Positions 22,531 through 34,559 of a stretch of 64,000 nt of DNA are shown one piece after another (position 1 is the stretch's first letter; the number at the start of each line of letters is the position of its first letter). The position numbers and the translations under genes were made by a program. The DNA is taken from the NCBI GenBank assembly GCA_037178855.1, contig JASJZC010000003.1:1240001-1304000 (forward strand), given 5' to 3'. Below the pieces are notes generated by a model, which saw only the letters and a list, made by a program, of their open reading frames with translations, was not told the DNA's origin and made no database searches. Origin of the DNA: Oscheius sp. JU75. Its lineage: Eukaryota > Nematoda > Chromadorea > Rhabditida > Rhabditidae.

Positions 22531-22833
22531 ATGTCGTGGGTTAAAGTTCTTCTCGTCTTGGCTCTCTGTATCCTGCCCACGTCAGCTGGCTACATTTGCC
22601 GCACGAGGCGTACAGATGGACGATGTTTATGTGAGTTGACTGAGAGATAAACAGAGACCCATTTTTCAGTGATGGCAAACGTGCTGCGTGACCCCCATCA
22701 GATGTCAAACTGGAACCCGAAATCTTGGCACAAGGCAATCAACCAGCTCCAAGCCTATCAACAACTGTTCCAAGAAGACGACGAGATGAGAAAGAAGAGA
22801 TCGATAGAGACGAATCCAGAGCTCTTACAGTAG
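22531..22833 (+). CDS. Small secreted peptide or peptide precursor, 87 aa
   Basis: Two exons (22531-22630 and 22670-22833) join in phase across a 39-bp GTGAGT...TTTCAG intron. The start ATG follows TTTTGTAG by eight bases, a plausible trans-splice site. Residues 1-20 (MSWVKVLLVLALCILPTSAG) are a clean signal peptide. The mature part begins with a CRTRRTDGRC two-Cys segment, is otherwise polar and Trp/Gln-rich, and ends with a basic MRKKR site before a 10-residue tail. The tribasic site suggests prohormone-type processing, but I do not recognise the family. It stands alone between repeat-rich DNA and a broken retroelement. A secreted effector or antimicrobial-like peptide is equally possible. 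Confidence 0.62.
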
Positions 22834-22869
22834 ATCAATATAAAGATTACTTTATTGTTAGACAGAATG

Positions 22870-24520
22870 ATCAAAAGCTGTCACTGTCTTTCTCACTGTC
22901 ACTGGTATTGACATGGCCATCCGATTACGGGACGTGTGAGCTACTTGAACATCTCGTATCAAAAGTTCTATCTGCGTCTGGTATGTCTCTATGCTCCAAT
23001 ATCTGCCCACAAAAACAACGAGTACGAAGATTGCCTTGAGGCAGCGGAACGAGCACTACAATCACCTCTACAACAAAGGGCAAGATGTCTCAAGTTCAAC
23101 AAGGTCGTGCTGGGCGACATGAACGCAAAAATCGGAAGCCAGGAAAACGGGGAGACATTTGTTGGTCCACACGGCATTGGAGAAAGGAATGGAAGAGGTC
23201 AGATGCTCACCAAATATGAAACGAGGAATTGCATTGGCTTTTTTCTTTCGCGAGAAAAGGTAATCTTCAAGGACGTGAAGATGATTTCCACATTTCCATA
23301 CATATCGGACCATCACCTGGTGATTGCTGTATTATAATTCAACGGAAGGAAGTCATAAGGAAAAGCACGAAAGAAAGTTGAGTTGAATGCAGCCCTTTTC
23401 TCATTTACTATGGAAAAAGTGTCAGCCGAATATGATCTTTTGCGATACGAAGAACTGACGGATTCGCTAAGGACTGCTGCTGGAATTGACTCGATTCCCG
23501 TGTCACAAGATGACTTCCAATCTCAACGTACAAAGATCCTCTACGAAAAAAAGACACCAACTTCAAAGTCGCCCTAAATACACGAAGGAACAGAGTTGAG
23601 TTCAGCATAGTGAACAAAGCTCTCCAAGAATCAGTCAAAGAGAATCTTGGAACAAAACATTTTCGACGTGTACACGATGCCGTAGCTATTGGTAGAAACA
23701 TGAATAATCGCATGTCGAACAACATCACTAGGACAAGGCTGACACATTTGTCTGACGCTGGAGGTATAACCTATTCGAGAAATTCGAGAGATTATTCGCG
23801 ACTTTTACAATGATCTGTACAAGGCACGAAATGTTGTTGAATGTCCAAATACTGTCACCGACGAAGATGTCCCAGAAATACTACCAGAAGATGTTCATGC
23901 AGTTTTGACAATTGACAAGCTCAAACATGGCAAGAGCCCAGGACCCGACAAGATCACCAAGGACATGCTACGGGCAGCCATATCCACAGTAGCTGTTCCA
24001 CTCGCTACGCTGTTCAATAGGATTTTCGAGGACGAGAACGTTCCTGACTTTTTGGCCGATTAAACAATAAAGCTGCTCTTCAATAAGGGAAGGAGACGAA
24101 AAACTACCGACCATTTGCTCTCATGTCTTCCATATACAAAGCCCTAACGACCATCATTGGAGAGAGGACGCAGAAAAGACTTGACTTCAATCAAGCACCG
24201 GAGCAGGCTGGCTTCTGCAAAGGCTTTTCTACCTGACATCATATTCTGGTAGTGAATAAGCATATTCAACAATTCTAGAAATACGATCTGCCGATGTTTC
24301 TCGTGAAAAAAAGCCTTCGACGCGATCGAGCACAGTGCGGTACAGTGCGGTCCCTATACAATCAAGGAGTACCCTCGAAGATCATTCGTCTAATATACAG
24401 CATCTACAAAAATGCGAACGTCAACGTTAAAGTTTTTGGAGGATCTCTTGAGCTGGATGTGCAAAGAGGGGTGCGACCGGGTGACACGATTCCCCAGCGG
24501 TCTCTGTCTCTCTGACAAAG
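22870..24520 (+). pseudogene. Broken RTE-like non-LTR retrotransposon
   Basis: Fragments of an endonuclease come first (VCLYAPISA near 22990, VVLGDMNAKIG near 23107, FVGPHGIGERNGRG near 23160, SDHHLVIAV near 23310). Reverse-transcriptase pieces follow (KHGKSPGPDKITKDML near 23925, APEQAGFCKGFST near 24196, a GVRPGD core near 24470). The frame is broken many times by shifts and stops, so it is dead. The order matches RTE/craniofacial-type elements that encode an AP endonuclease plus RT. Confidence 0.85.
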
Positions 24521-25309
24521 ATTTTCAACAACTTGTCTTACTTCCTATATCCATTGTTTGGTGGATTTGAGACAACACCGGAACTACCATACGATCCGAC
24601 ACACAGAGACAGACAAAAGAACCTGACTTGTCAACGCCACCAGAAAAATGTAAACTGCTTTACCACTATTCCCCCACTTTGATTTCCAGAGCTTCACCAT
24701 TTGTGTAGAGTATGGACTCCCGGCCAATTTCCCAGCACCTGTTAATCAACTACCAGATGTGGGAAGATCACTATGACAACAGGTGCGCCACAACGAAATT
24801 TTCTCGCCTAATTCGAGAATGTTGAAAGATGTCGTGACCTTATCTCCCCGTCTCCCTGTCTGTCTGTCTCTGCCTCTGCCTCTGTTTTTCGAAACTTTCT
24901 GACAATGTGTCACATGTTAGTTTCGGCCATCAACGATAACAATATACCCTTGTTCACGATCAAACAGTTTTTGATGCGTAGAAACCTTTTTTTATTTGAA
25001 ACACATGTTCGAATGTCTCCGCCCCAGTGTTGTCTACTTGCTCGCTCATTCGCAGCGGGAGCCCCACCGTATTGTTGCTCTCATGTCGACTTCACTTGGC
25101 TTGAAAACACAATTTTTCATTACTCTCCCCAACAAGCAATCATACTTTCGAAGACGACTTTCAACATATTTCTTTACATTTGTGAAAATCTTTAGTTGTG
25201 TTTTACCTTGGAGCTACTAGTGCCCGTTCTTTTATTGTCTAACTAACCTAAATTGCGTCTATCCGTTGACTGCTTGTGTCAAGTATTCCAAACTTTAAGG
25301 CTGTGGAAA
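24521..25309. other. Non-coding spacer
   Basis: Contains CTGTCTGTCTCTGCCTCTG near 24855 and no convincing exon. Confidence 0.5.
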
Positions 25310-26153
25310 ATGAGTCGCAGGCTACCACTACCGGTAGTTGATCAGGAGGGAATCAAGCAAGAAGTGGAAGAAAACGACATTAAGCACAGTTTGGTACAGC
25401 TTAAGGAATTAAGAATATCTGCTATTCAGAACCTCGACGGGGTAAGGCCAGTACTTTGAGCAACATTATCTCGTTTAGGCTGTGTTGGATGTACAGTTTC
25501 GGTCAGATGTGGAAATAAGTCAACACTTTGTCTCTATTGGATCGCTGAAAGCAGTAAGTATAAAGTACTTGTACAATTATTCAATTTTGAGCTCTTGGGG
25601 CATTCTCATCTTCTTCATCCAATGAAATATAACATAGCGGAGTTTCGAGTCACCAGCTACGCGAATCTACCAGAAGACTTGGATGTTTGTCACATCGATG
25701 CACTAATTTTTCTTAAGTTTTAGAAGTGTTCTAACCCAGCAACTAAACCATGCCGTTTTCGATGGAGTAGCGATAGATGCGACTGTCAAATGACAAACAT
25801 CGTCTACTTGGTTCAGTGTCTCGAATGCGAAAAAAAGTATCAACGGACTGCTGCCAAGCGTAGCCTTCTGTATCCTCATTGCCTTCAAGGACCAAATAAC
25901 GGTATTTACATTGGCTATCTAAGTGATCGTGAAGCCCGGTAAGATTGTTTCGTCCAGCAGCACCACTATTATTATCACTTTCAGAAAACGTTTTACAGAG
26001 GTCGTTAGAAGCGCACCTCTAGTTAAACATTTGCAACAACATCCCAAATCAAACGAGAGACAATACAGATTCATTGCTCTGTACAAGGGTATATTTCCTC
26101 TACAAGTACGTATGATTCTGAAGGAGTTATTCAAGGCTTCCATCAACGACTGA
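25310..26153 (+). CDS. Cys-rich protein with a possible GIY-YIG-like region
   Basis: Four exons fit in phase: 25310-25441, about 25479-25556, 25724-25938 and 25985-26153; the last may splice off a short tail. The third exon has CDCQMTNIVYLVQCLECEKKY then GIYIGYLSDREARKRF, and the fourth has LVKHLQQHP. The order VYL..C..C...Y / YIG / R..RF / H resembles GIY-YIG nuclease domains, including those of Penelope-like elements, but with about 25 extra residues between the two halves. No reverse transcriptase lies nearby. A diverged copy lies at 35.3-35.9 kb. The function is unknown; a domesticated transposon gene is one option. Confidence 0.5.
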
Positions 26154-26239
26154 GGGAATAGTTGTCATTTAATGAAATTTTTTAATTATTTCATCCTCAA
26201 TCGCTATTACTGTAGTGCAACACTGCCTGTTTATGTGTA

Positions 26240-26520
26240 GAGGTGAAGTCCGCTGATAGAGAAACAGAGAGACAAAGAAAGGATATCCACCTAGTAAACG
26301 AACAAAGCAGTTTAAAAACCCCGACTTTAGCACTCGTCTACGTTGTGTACATAGCATAGAGGCCGAAACAGAACAGACGAACAGACAATCGGGAGCCGTC
26401 AAAGAGTACATGTCCTCAAAGGTCATGTAGACCCAGACGGAGCCGACGATGAGCCAGATGAACTCGGTAATGTGGACCAGAAGATGGAGAATTTAGAGGC
26501 ATTTGACCTTCAGCTCGTCG
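26240..26520 (-). pseudogene. Decayed copy of the membrane-protein exon at 36.2-36.5 kb
   Basis: The sequence from about 26285 matches 36190-36500 (for example CGAACAAAGCAGTTT, GTACATGTCCT and GAGCCAGATGAACTCG blocks), but the minus-strand frame is broken by a large deletion and shifts. Confidence 0.7.
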
Positions 26521-27212
26521 GCTAGACAGAATGATCAAGAGTTGTCACTGTCTTTCTCACTGTCACTGGCATTGACATAGCCCCCTGTCCCTGTTCGGAG
26601 CCCACATTGCCCATGAAGTCCAAGTAGCTCACGGAGCGTAGCTGTACGAGCTGGTAACTAAGTCTTTTCGCTTTTTTAAATTTTTCTTTCACTCGTACAG
26701 ACGCCGCAAAACTGACATTTGACGAAAGCGAAAATTGTAACTATACGGTTAGTGTTTCTTAGTGTCTCCAATCAATCAAAGGCTTCTGGCTCGATTCCCC
26801 TCCACAGTAAATCTGTCTTACTCTAAAACGGAACGGTGTCTGTCCGTACGCACCGCTGTTGTAAGGGCGCAACCGCCCGCCAAACTCCCTGTTTCTCTGT
26901 CAACTAGGTTCTGTTTTCCGCTTTCCATCAATCACTCTTTCACTGTTTAACAGAACAGACTCTACCGTCCTTTCCCTGTCAGTCATTCTTGTGTATGTTG
27001 AACAGTGTTTGTCATTCTGGATCAGTTGGCTTGAACATTTACATATATCTTGTCTGTATCAGCTTGTCTGTCACTGTCTTCTTGCTTTACACTCTGCATC
27101 AGTCAACCCTTTTATTATTCATCTACTGTTCTCAAAACTTCCCCCGGCTCTTGTTCAATGACAGTTCGATCTGCATTTTCCAAACGTTCTGTCTCTCGGT
27201 TCCAGTGACCGA
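26521..27212. other. Repeat mosaic without genes
   Basis: 26524-26575 repeats the 56-bp segment found at the head of the 22.9-kb retroelement. 26694-26769 repeats part of the 17.5-kb repeat. A mariner-end-like GGTAACTAAGTCTTTTCGC occurs at about 26653. No exon seen. Confidence 0.6.
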
Positions 27213-28010
27213 AATGTATTGGGTTGGCAGCTAAGTCTTTCCACTTTTTCAAATGCAAAAATTTATTGACTTCCAAATAACTTTTTCATTCGTTGTAATC
27301 ACCATTATGATGTACGACATCTACCCATTTCACGGATAGTTTACGGATGCCACACTCGTAGAACACTTGCGGTCTCGACGCGAAGGTAAAAATTCCCAAC
27401 CCAAGTCGTGGATCTTGTAGCAAGTGAGTTTTGCAACATGGGGGCGCGCGTTGTCCATCTGCCGGATGACTTTCGACTTCAGCGGTCATTTCTGACGAAG
27501 TGCAACGGCAACCTTTTCAAGTTGCTGGCTGTACATGGCGGCCGTAAGGGTAGTTCCAGCATCCAGCAGTTCCCAGTGCACCACGTTACCCACTTCTCAT
27601 CCCCCGTCCCCAGGCGTGGTAAAAAAGATTTCCTCTCATACCTGGACAGGAAAGAATGGGCGACGGATATACGCTGCCACTTCTGGGCATAACTGAGGTC
27701 ATGCGGCAACTATGTGCACAGTTTCTTCGTAAATCTCAATTGCCTCAAATGATGTTCCACTGCGACATGACTGACAGACAATGCCTCTGCTAGTTCACGG
27801 ACAGTCTACCGATTGTCCTCGTCCACGAACTGCAGCAGCTTCGATTCATCGAAACTTGTTGGTCGACCTGACCTTGGCTCATCTTCGACGCTTTTATCCC
27901 CAGACCAAAAGCGATGGAACTACAACTGGCGTACTCTCGTAGACGTCGTCCTTTGGCCATAAACATCGTTGATATTAGCCGCCGTTTGGGCTAGAATAAG
28001 AAGAAGGGAA
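27213..28010 (-). pseudogene. Broken mariner-type transposase
   Basis: On the minus strand the order is VYGQRTTSTRVRQL, an F-W-SGD segment, EDEPRSGRPTSFDESKLL, TVRELAEALSVSHVAVEHHL, then RLGTGDEKWVTW, which carries the first catalytic Asp of the mariner DD(D/E) triad. Several stops and frame breaks are present. A terminal repeat-like GGTTGGCAGCTAAGTCTTTC lies at about 27221. The second terminal repeat was not located. Confidence 0.85.
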
Positions 28011-28609
28011 TTGGTGTCTACTCCGTTTTTTGTAGATCCAAGTTTTTGGTAGATTTTTGTACATCGGTATATGTCTCTGCCTCTGTTTATTCACACACCT
28101 ACAAACTTGACAGATGGTAACATCTTTTGGTTGGAACTTATAAGATCTTTTCATTGTTCATAGGAGAGAGACAGCTATGAAGTTTTGTGTCAAGCACCAA
28201 CGCCACTTGTCTAGTTTCTGCCTCTGCCCCCTTGTCTCTGCTGCATGTTTAGTACCTGATCCGAGTGCTCGCAGTGTACCGAGACTCAGAAAATCAGTTG
28301 TTAAGCCTGTGCTGCCAATGGACAAATTTTGCGTTTGCTCGACAATGAGATACGCAGAAGCTCTCTTACAGAATGAATAATTGTCCTAAAGAATTTGTTG
28401 TTACTAACGGACGTTTTTAAAGAAATATGCTCCGAATATTTAGCAAAGAGGGACAAATATAATTTAAAAAGCGACGGCGAAAAGAAGGGTGGTTTGGATT
28501 GTGCAAAAACGGGGCAATAGAAAACAGTGCAAAAACAGGACGATAGAATAGAATTCTGTAGGCAAATTGGGAAAGCCCAAACCGCGTCTCATTTCATCGC
28601 TTTGAGGAA
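28011..28609. other. Non-coding spacer
   Basis: AT-rich with short CTCTGCCTCTG tracts. The pieces AAACGGGGCAATAGAAAACA (about 28507) and TTTTCTATTGTCCCGTTTTT (about 31160) are near-complementary and bracket the retroelement between them. Confidence 0.5.
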
Positions 28610-28734
28610 GTAGTGGATTTTCAATTACCTTTACTTTTCACAATCCGTGCGCTTGCTTTCCAAGTTGCTCTACTAGCAAGTCTACCTTTTGTGGAAAGGA
28701 AGGGGGTTCCGGTCACAGCACTACGTCACAGAGG

Positions 28735-30097
28735 GATCGTCATGTCACCACCCGTGGTTCGAGGCCTGCTCAACATCTGCCAGCTCAACTGCCAATCCAT
28801 CCACTCGAAGAGGCGACTACTCGAACTTGAGGAAGCGCTACTGAAGATCTCCTTCGATGTCATGGGCCTGAGCGAGACGAAAGTCCGGAAACGGTCAAGA
28901 GCTGCTGAGGAAGTCTGGCTGTCATCTTCTCTACAGTGGAGACCAGCACAACCGACGCGGCGTCGGCTTCATTGTGGCACCGCATCTCGTCCCCAGCATC
29001 CATCGCTTCACGCCGATAGACGACAGATGCTGCATATTGGAGCTGAGAGGGCCGAATTGGAGTCTCCTTCTCGTCATGGGATACGCCCCTACAGGAGACA
29101 CCGATGATGCCGACTACGACCGCTTCCTGAGCAAGATTCAGAGAGCTGCGTACAACCCGAAGGGTGGATCCTTATGGAAACAGGGGCTGTCTTTTGGGGC
29201 CAATGGTGTGAGTAAGGGTCAGAGCGCTGGAATCATGAACCAGTCGAGCTTTCCCAGAAAACATCAGAGATGTACAATAGTGCTCGAAGACGGGAATGTT
29301 TCGGTAGGAACGCGTCTTCATCCACTGGAACCATCAATCGGAGCTTACGGCTACGGCAACCGAAATCGTCGAGGAGACCAGCTCGTCTCGTTCTGTCAAC
29401 AACACGGTTGGGATGTCGCTAGCACTTTCTGTAAGCAACGATCAGAAAGAAAGTGGACCTGGAGATCGCCGAATGGACCACTTTGAAGGAGTATGATCTT
29501 TTCCTCGTCCGACGTACCACCAGAGTACGGAAAACCAGTTCAACTTCCGAAGCGACCACCGCCTCGTCCGTCTCACCCTCGATCTAGAGGCTAAGTTCCC
29601 AAGACGTAGACAACAGTCAACGCAGAAGAAGATGAATTGGCCTCTCTTCCGTCATGGCATCCAAGAGGGAAGAAAAGCAATGGAGGACCCCGATCCAACA
29701 ATCCAGTATCGCGGCATTCGCGAAGTCTTTGATGAAGCCCGTGCTGTGGCTACGGAAAGGAACCCACGCGCAGAAAGGCTCTCAGCCAACACAAGAGACC
29801 TTTTCGACCAACGACGAGTTCTACTGGCCAAGGCTGACATTCCATCACTTCTCTAACTGGTCCAAACGAACAAGTCACAGCGCATTGCCGTTGCTTCGGA
29901 TATTGAGAAGAATCTGCTCAACCGGTATCACCAGACGCTTGCGTCCTAGCGACTCTTCGAGGACATATCGACTCCTGCGATCGGACAACTCCAAAAGAAG
30001 GACGGATCTCGAACTGTCAGCTCCCAAGACTTGCGAGATCGAGTGAAGGAATTCTTTGACGAGTTGTACCAGCAAACGGTGAACGTGGTTCCGATGC

Positions 30098-30131
<34 letters not shown>

Positions 30132-31005
30132 AGAGGAAGTTCCACAAGTACTCGAAGATGAGGTCTGGAAGCAACTACATCGGACGAACGGCCCCCGGAC
30201 ACGACTCCATTACGACGATGCAGCTCCGAGTCGCGGAAATTGAGATGGTGCCTCTTCTTGCACGTCTCTTTACTCGGATGCTCCAACATCATGTGGTCCC
30301 TCCTGGATTCGGCGATTCGATTACCACGCTCATTCCGAAGAAAGGAGACCACACTGATCAGACCAACGTCCGCCCGATATCCGTACTACCAGCTCCATAC
30401 AAGCTGTTCACGCGAGTCATGTTGGCCAGAATGCATCGGAGTTTGGAATTCAATCAGCCCATAGAACAAGCCGGCTTCCGTCGTACTTTTTCTACCGTGG
30501 AACACCTGCATACCATGAAGCAGCTGATCGACAAGGCCTACGGTTATCGTAATCACCTCTATCTCGTGTTTGTCGATTTCCGGAAAGCCTATGACACAAT
30601 TGAGTAGGACGCCGTGTGGAATTCCATTCAACAACATGAAGCGGACCAACTCGAAATGCTGCGGAAGATCTACCATCAAGCTGGCCGCAAGAGAACCTAG
30701 TGGAAAATGTTCGAAAAATGACTCAACTCCTCGACATCCTGGACCTGGCTCGAAGGAGAAAGCTGGAGTGGGCAAGAAGAGTTGCTGCGATGGACGGGGT
30801 GAGATGGTCAAGAGCCACGACTGAATGGATACCCCTGGACCAGCGACGCGTCAATGGAAGGCCCCGTATGAGATGGGAGGTTGGTCTAAGGAGAGCATCC
30901 GAGAGGATTGGAAGAATCCCCGCAACGTAAATGCAAGCGGCAAGGGACCTAATCTAGTCAATCACCCCCTTTGATACCGCCAACTAAAAAATGTTAAAAA
31001 AAAAA
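28735..31005 (+). pseudogene. Broken RTE-like non-LTR retrotransposon, second copy
   Basis: Starts with an endonuclease domain (LNICQLNCQSIHSK, FDVMGLSETKV near 28855), continues frameshifted (GDTDDADYDRFLSK, RNRRGDQLVSFCQQHGW), then RT motifs (ITTLIPKKGDHTDQTNVRPI near 30320, EQAGFRRTFSTVEHLHTMKQ near 30467, LVFVDFRKAYDTIE near 30565). A deletion jumps to the C-terminal region (RRRKLEWARRVAAMDGVRWS near 30755). It ends near an A-rich stretch (30990-31004). A stop and several shifts break the frame. It is not a close copy of the 22.9-kb element. Confidence 0.88.
30097..30131 (+). repeat. C-run plus (TC)n microsatellite inside the retroelement
   Basis: A run of nine C is followed by about eleven TC units, interrupting the RT coding region. 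Confidence 0.9.
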
Positions 31006-31588
31006 GTGTAGTGGACCTTACGCCTTCTGAAAATTCGAGCCGTAGTAACCGTGATAACCGTGATTTGCGTGATAACCTACCACGGTAGTGTTATGGGAGA
31101 GACGCGGTTTATGCTTTCCCAGTTTGCCTACATAATTCTATTGCCCTGTTTTTGCACTGTTTTCTATTGTCCCGTTTTTGCGCAATCCGAACCACCCTTC
31201 TTTTCGCTTTTAATTATAATTCGAGTACATTCTGAAATGATCGCGAAATCTCGCCAGTGTAGCTCAGTCGGTTAGCGCTTCGACTATCGGGTTCGATACC
31301 CGCAATAGACAAACGTTTTTTGCCTTGTCAAAAAACTCTGGAAAAAAATTTCAAAAAGTTTGTTGCTAGAAAAGTTTTGAACAATTATCATATAAGGACA
31401 ATTATGACATGAGATGTGAGACACAAAATGGGTAATACTTTGGCAGGTGGCCCCGTTCATTTAAATGATTTTTCGCGCACTATTCCTTTTTGAATTTTCC
31501 TCACGATTTTGATATCTCCTCACTGTTCTCCGTCACTTTTGTTGAAATCTTCCCCGTTTTCCAAAACTTTTTCTGCTCCAGAATTTTC
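31006..31588. other. Spacer with a truncated tRNA-like sequence
   Basis: No exon seen. It holds the tRNA-like fragment at 31259-31302 and the 3' flank of the ARM-like gene. Confidence 0.6.
31259..31302 (+). repeat. Truncated tRNA-like sequence (D arm joined to T arm)
   Basis: TAGCTCAGTCGGTTAGCG (D arm, A box) is followed after about 10 nt by CGGGTTCGATACCCG (T arm, B box). The 3' half of the anticodon arm and the variable loop are missing, so it cannot be a working tRNA. Confidence 0.75.
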
Positions 31589-33899
31589 TTAGTTGTTCTC
31601 TAAGTTGATCAAACGAAATTTTAGAAATAGCAAAAAACGTGGAATCAGCATATAGGAAGAAACGCGCGCCCATTCTGAAGAGGCGGGCGAAAGCCTTTTT
31701 GAAAAAACGGGTCCACCTGTACCAAAAAATTTTGAGATGAAAGACATACATTCGCCGACAATTTGAGCCAATTGTGGTATTTCTGAAAATCCCTGTTTTT
31801 ATAAAATTTAGTTGGCTACTCACTGTCCAAGGACATACGGTCTGGCATGAAGCACTTCACCATCCACCGTAGAACTACACTACGATGGCCGTGTCCCATG
31901 ATGACGGCAATGAACTTGAGCAGTTGCTCCTGCAGGCTGACATCTTCAGTAGATACAATTAGCCTCATTAAGTTCAAACTAGGGTCTCTGAACTGTGTTT
32001 TCGAAAATTTTGAGATGAAATACCTACCCTAGATAGTTGAGAAATATATCGAATTGAACGATTTCTACGAAGGCTTTTATTAGTGTTGAGCTCATCTCAC
32101 GCATAGCTTTCGTTTTTGCAGGATAATAGTACTTATTTTTATCCTAAATATGTTCTACCATGTAAAAAGTTTAAACTTGACTCACGTGAAATTTGTAGAT
32201 GCCCACGATCCAATCGATGAGAATCTTGGCTGCACAACATGCAAGGTTTCTGTCGTTGAAATCCACTTCGGTGAAAAGAATCTTGTGTGCGTCTTCTGGA
32301 CTACATCTCTTTAAGACATCCATCAGTAGATTGACCATTCGCGGAGCGTCATCGATCTCGCATTCGACCAGCATATTACAAAGCAGTTCCGGCAAATGGT
32401 GAGCATTTTGGTCTATAGCCAGGTGCCAGGCTGGTACGATGGGTGCTCCGAGTAAAGAGTGAAGTATCTTCGTGCTTAGGCTCCTGATTTCTCCTACGTA
32501 GTCTTTGTATTGGCCATTGGGGGAAGTCGGGTGAAGCCAAAGACATCCGAGAATATATTCTGACCTATCTCCTTGAGTAATCTTCTCCTGAATACCTTCG
32601 AATAAGTATTTTCCTATGGCAAAGCTCACTTGAATCCCAGGATTTCTGGCTGAGGCCATCCTCAAGAATCTTAAAGCAGTAGTCGTGACTTTATCGTCAC
32701 GTGAACAGAGAAAGGGCAAAACTGCATCTACAATCGTGTCCAGGCAGCTTATGCTTTGGACGGCGGCAGTGTCAAGCCCGGCCAAGAAACTGAGGCAGCT
32801 GTTCCGAATCTCGTCTGGACGGTGAGTAGCTGCTACCATGATTCCAATCTGCTAAAATGATGAAAAGATACGAGAATACTCTTGCACATACCGCAATTAC
32901 AGGTTTCAGTTGTTCATAGAACTGAGCTCTTATCGTCTCATTGCTTGCCGTCTCCGACACAATTTGAAGAATCTTTTCAAGAAGATGGTCTTCCGCTCCC
33001 TCCTTGAAGAATCGTCTGATTATCCACAGCATGATGTTTGAATCGACGATTCTCTGCTGACACTTCCTGTCCATCATTGCGCAGCAGATCGAATAGGAGA
33101 CCACTTGTTCCTCGTCGTCAAAATCCACTTCGGTGAAAAGAATCTCGTGTGCGTCTTTTGGACTACATCTCTTTAAGACTTCCTTCAGTAGATTGCCCAT
33201 TGACTGAACTCCATCGATCCCGCATTCGAATTCGAAGAGCAGCAAGCTACACAGCAGTTCCGGCAAGTAGCGAAAGGAGACAATTTGGTGAAGAGCCGCA
33301 GCTGCATCAACTGGTTCGATGAGTGCTCCGAGAGAAGAGTGAAGTATCTTCGTGCTTAGGCTCCTGATTTCTCTTTTTCCTCTTGAATGTATTTCATCGA
33401 TGTAAACCCGGTCTCCAAAGGCATTCCAAAGGCATTCGAGAATAGATCTTAGCCCATCTCGCTGAATAATCTTCTGAATACCTCGAGTAGATACTTTCCT
33501 ATGGCAAAACTCACTTGAATCCCAGGATTTCTGGCTGAGGCCATCCTCAAGAATCGTAAAGCAGTAGTCGTGACTTTATCGTCAGGTGAATAAAGAAAGG
33601 GCAACACTGCTTCTACAACCGTGTCCTGCTAAAATGATGAAAAGATACGAGAATACTCTTGCACATACCGCAATCACAAGTTTCAGTTGTTCATAGAGCT
33701 GAGTTCTTATCGTCTCATTGCTTGCCGTCTCCGACACAATTTGAAGAATCTTTTCAAGAAGATGGTCCTTCACTCCCTTCTTGAAGAATCGTCTGATTAT
33801 CCACTGCATGATGTAAGAATCGACGATTCTCACTTGATATTTCTTGTCCTTCATTGCGGAGCAGATCGAATCAAAGGCTAGTTGCTGTAGACTCATCAT
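31589..33899 (-). CDS. ARM/HEAT-like helical-repeat protein, frameshifted
   Basis: ATGATG at 33899 follows TTTTATAG by 8 bases, a likely trans-splice site. The helical segments look like armadillo repeats (KVTTTALRFLRMASARNPGI, ILQIVSETASNETIR). They appear twice, in an N-terminal unit (about 33899-33280) and a second unit (about 33266-32186), including a nearly identical intron in each. Further exons at about 32150-32030, 31990-31825 and 31780-31589 continue with VSLQEQLLKFIAVIMGHGH and end LINLENN. Relative to the second unit, the first lacks about 36 residues and has a 1-nt deletion near 33482, which shifts the frame. It may be distantly related to importin-alpha, but I would not name it. 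Either a recent pseudogene or a sequencing error. Confidence 0.55.
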
Positions 33900-34320
33900 T
33901 TTTTGTCCTATAAAAGAATTATCGGTGAAAGATGATCGCTTAGAGAACAAATTTATTGAAAATGAGGAACTTGATAAAAGATAGTGTGCTGACCAGTATC
34001 ATAAAGAGACAGGAAGTAGGGAAGACTTATGATCAAACTACTGCAGGTAAAAGAGTTGCAAGTTTAAAAAACAGACGGTTTTTATGTAAAGAGAGTAACA
34101 GGCATCAGCTGAACGATAAAAAAAACCCATTTTGAAACTCTTTCGCAACGCATTTTCGATCAGACGCCATTTAGACAAAACAAGCGCTGAGTGAAAATAG
34201 AACGGAGAAAGATCTCCAGTAAGCAAAACTGGCGAGCTTGTTGATATGAGAATCAAATTTTGATCTGAAATCACCCTTCCTAAAAATCGCAACACAATAT
34301 ACGAAAGCTTTCCGCTTCAG

Positions 34321-34476
34321 GAGAAAGAAGCTGTTGAAAGGGAGCTTGAACAGAGACGTCAGCAAAATACGAATCTTGTCAATCAGCTTGAGCAGGCTGA
34401 TGATGACCTCAGACGGCAGCGTCAGCAAAATACGGATTTTGTCAATGAGCTTCAGATAACCCAATGGAGAGTAGAT
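34321..34476 (+). CDS. Orphan coiled-coil exon
   Basis: A 156-bp open exon is flanked by CTTCAG and GTGAGT and encodes 52 residues rich in E, Q, R and L (VERELEQRRQQNTNLVNQLE). RRQQNTNLVNQL and RQRQQNTDFVNEL are an internal repeat. No start, end or partner exon could be fixed, so it may be a leftover from a decayed gene. Confidence 0.4.
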
Positions 34477-34559
34477 GTGAGTCAGAAAGCATATAGTTCT
34501 ATTGAAGTTACCAGGATACAAACACTGCTCTCCAAAGAACGGTTTCTGTGCTAGCACAG

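Noticed and set aside
31259-31302. Functional tRNA genes at 31.26, 37.45, 38.9 and 51.33 kb
   Set aside because: Acceptor stems do not pair and anticodon arms are missing or malformed; kept only as tRNA-like repeats.
31589-33899. Calling the ARM-like gene importin-alpha
   Set aside because: Only general helical-repeat character is seen; no importin-beta-binding domain and no conserved Trp/Asn ladder of NLS-binding ARM repeats.
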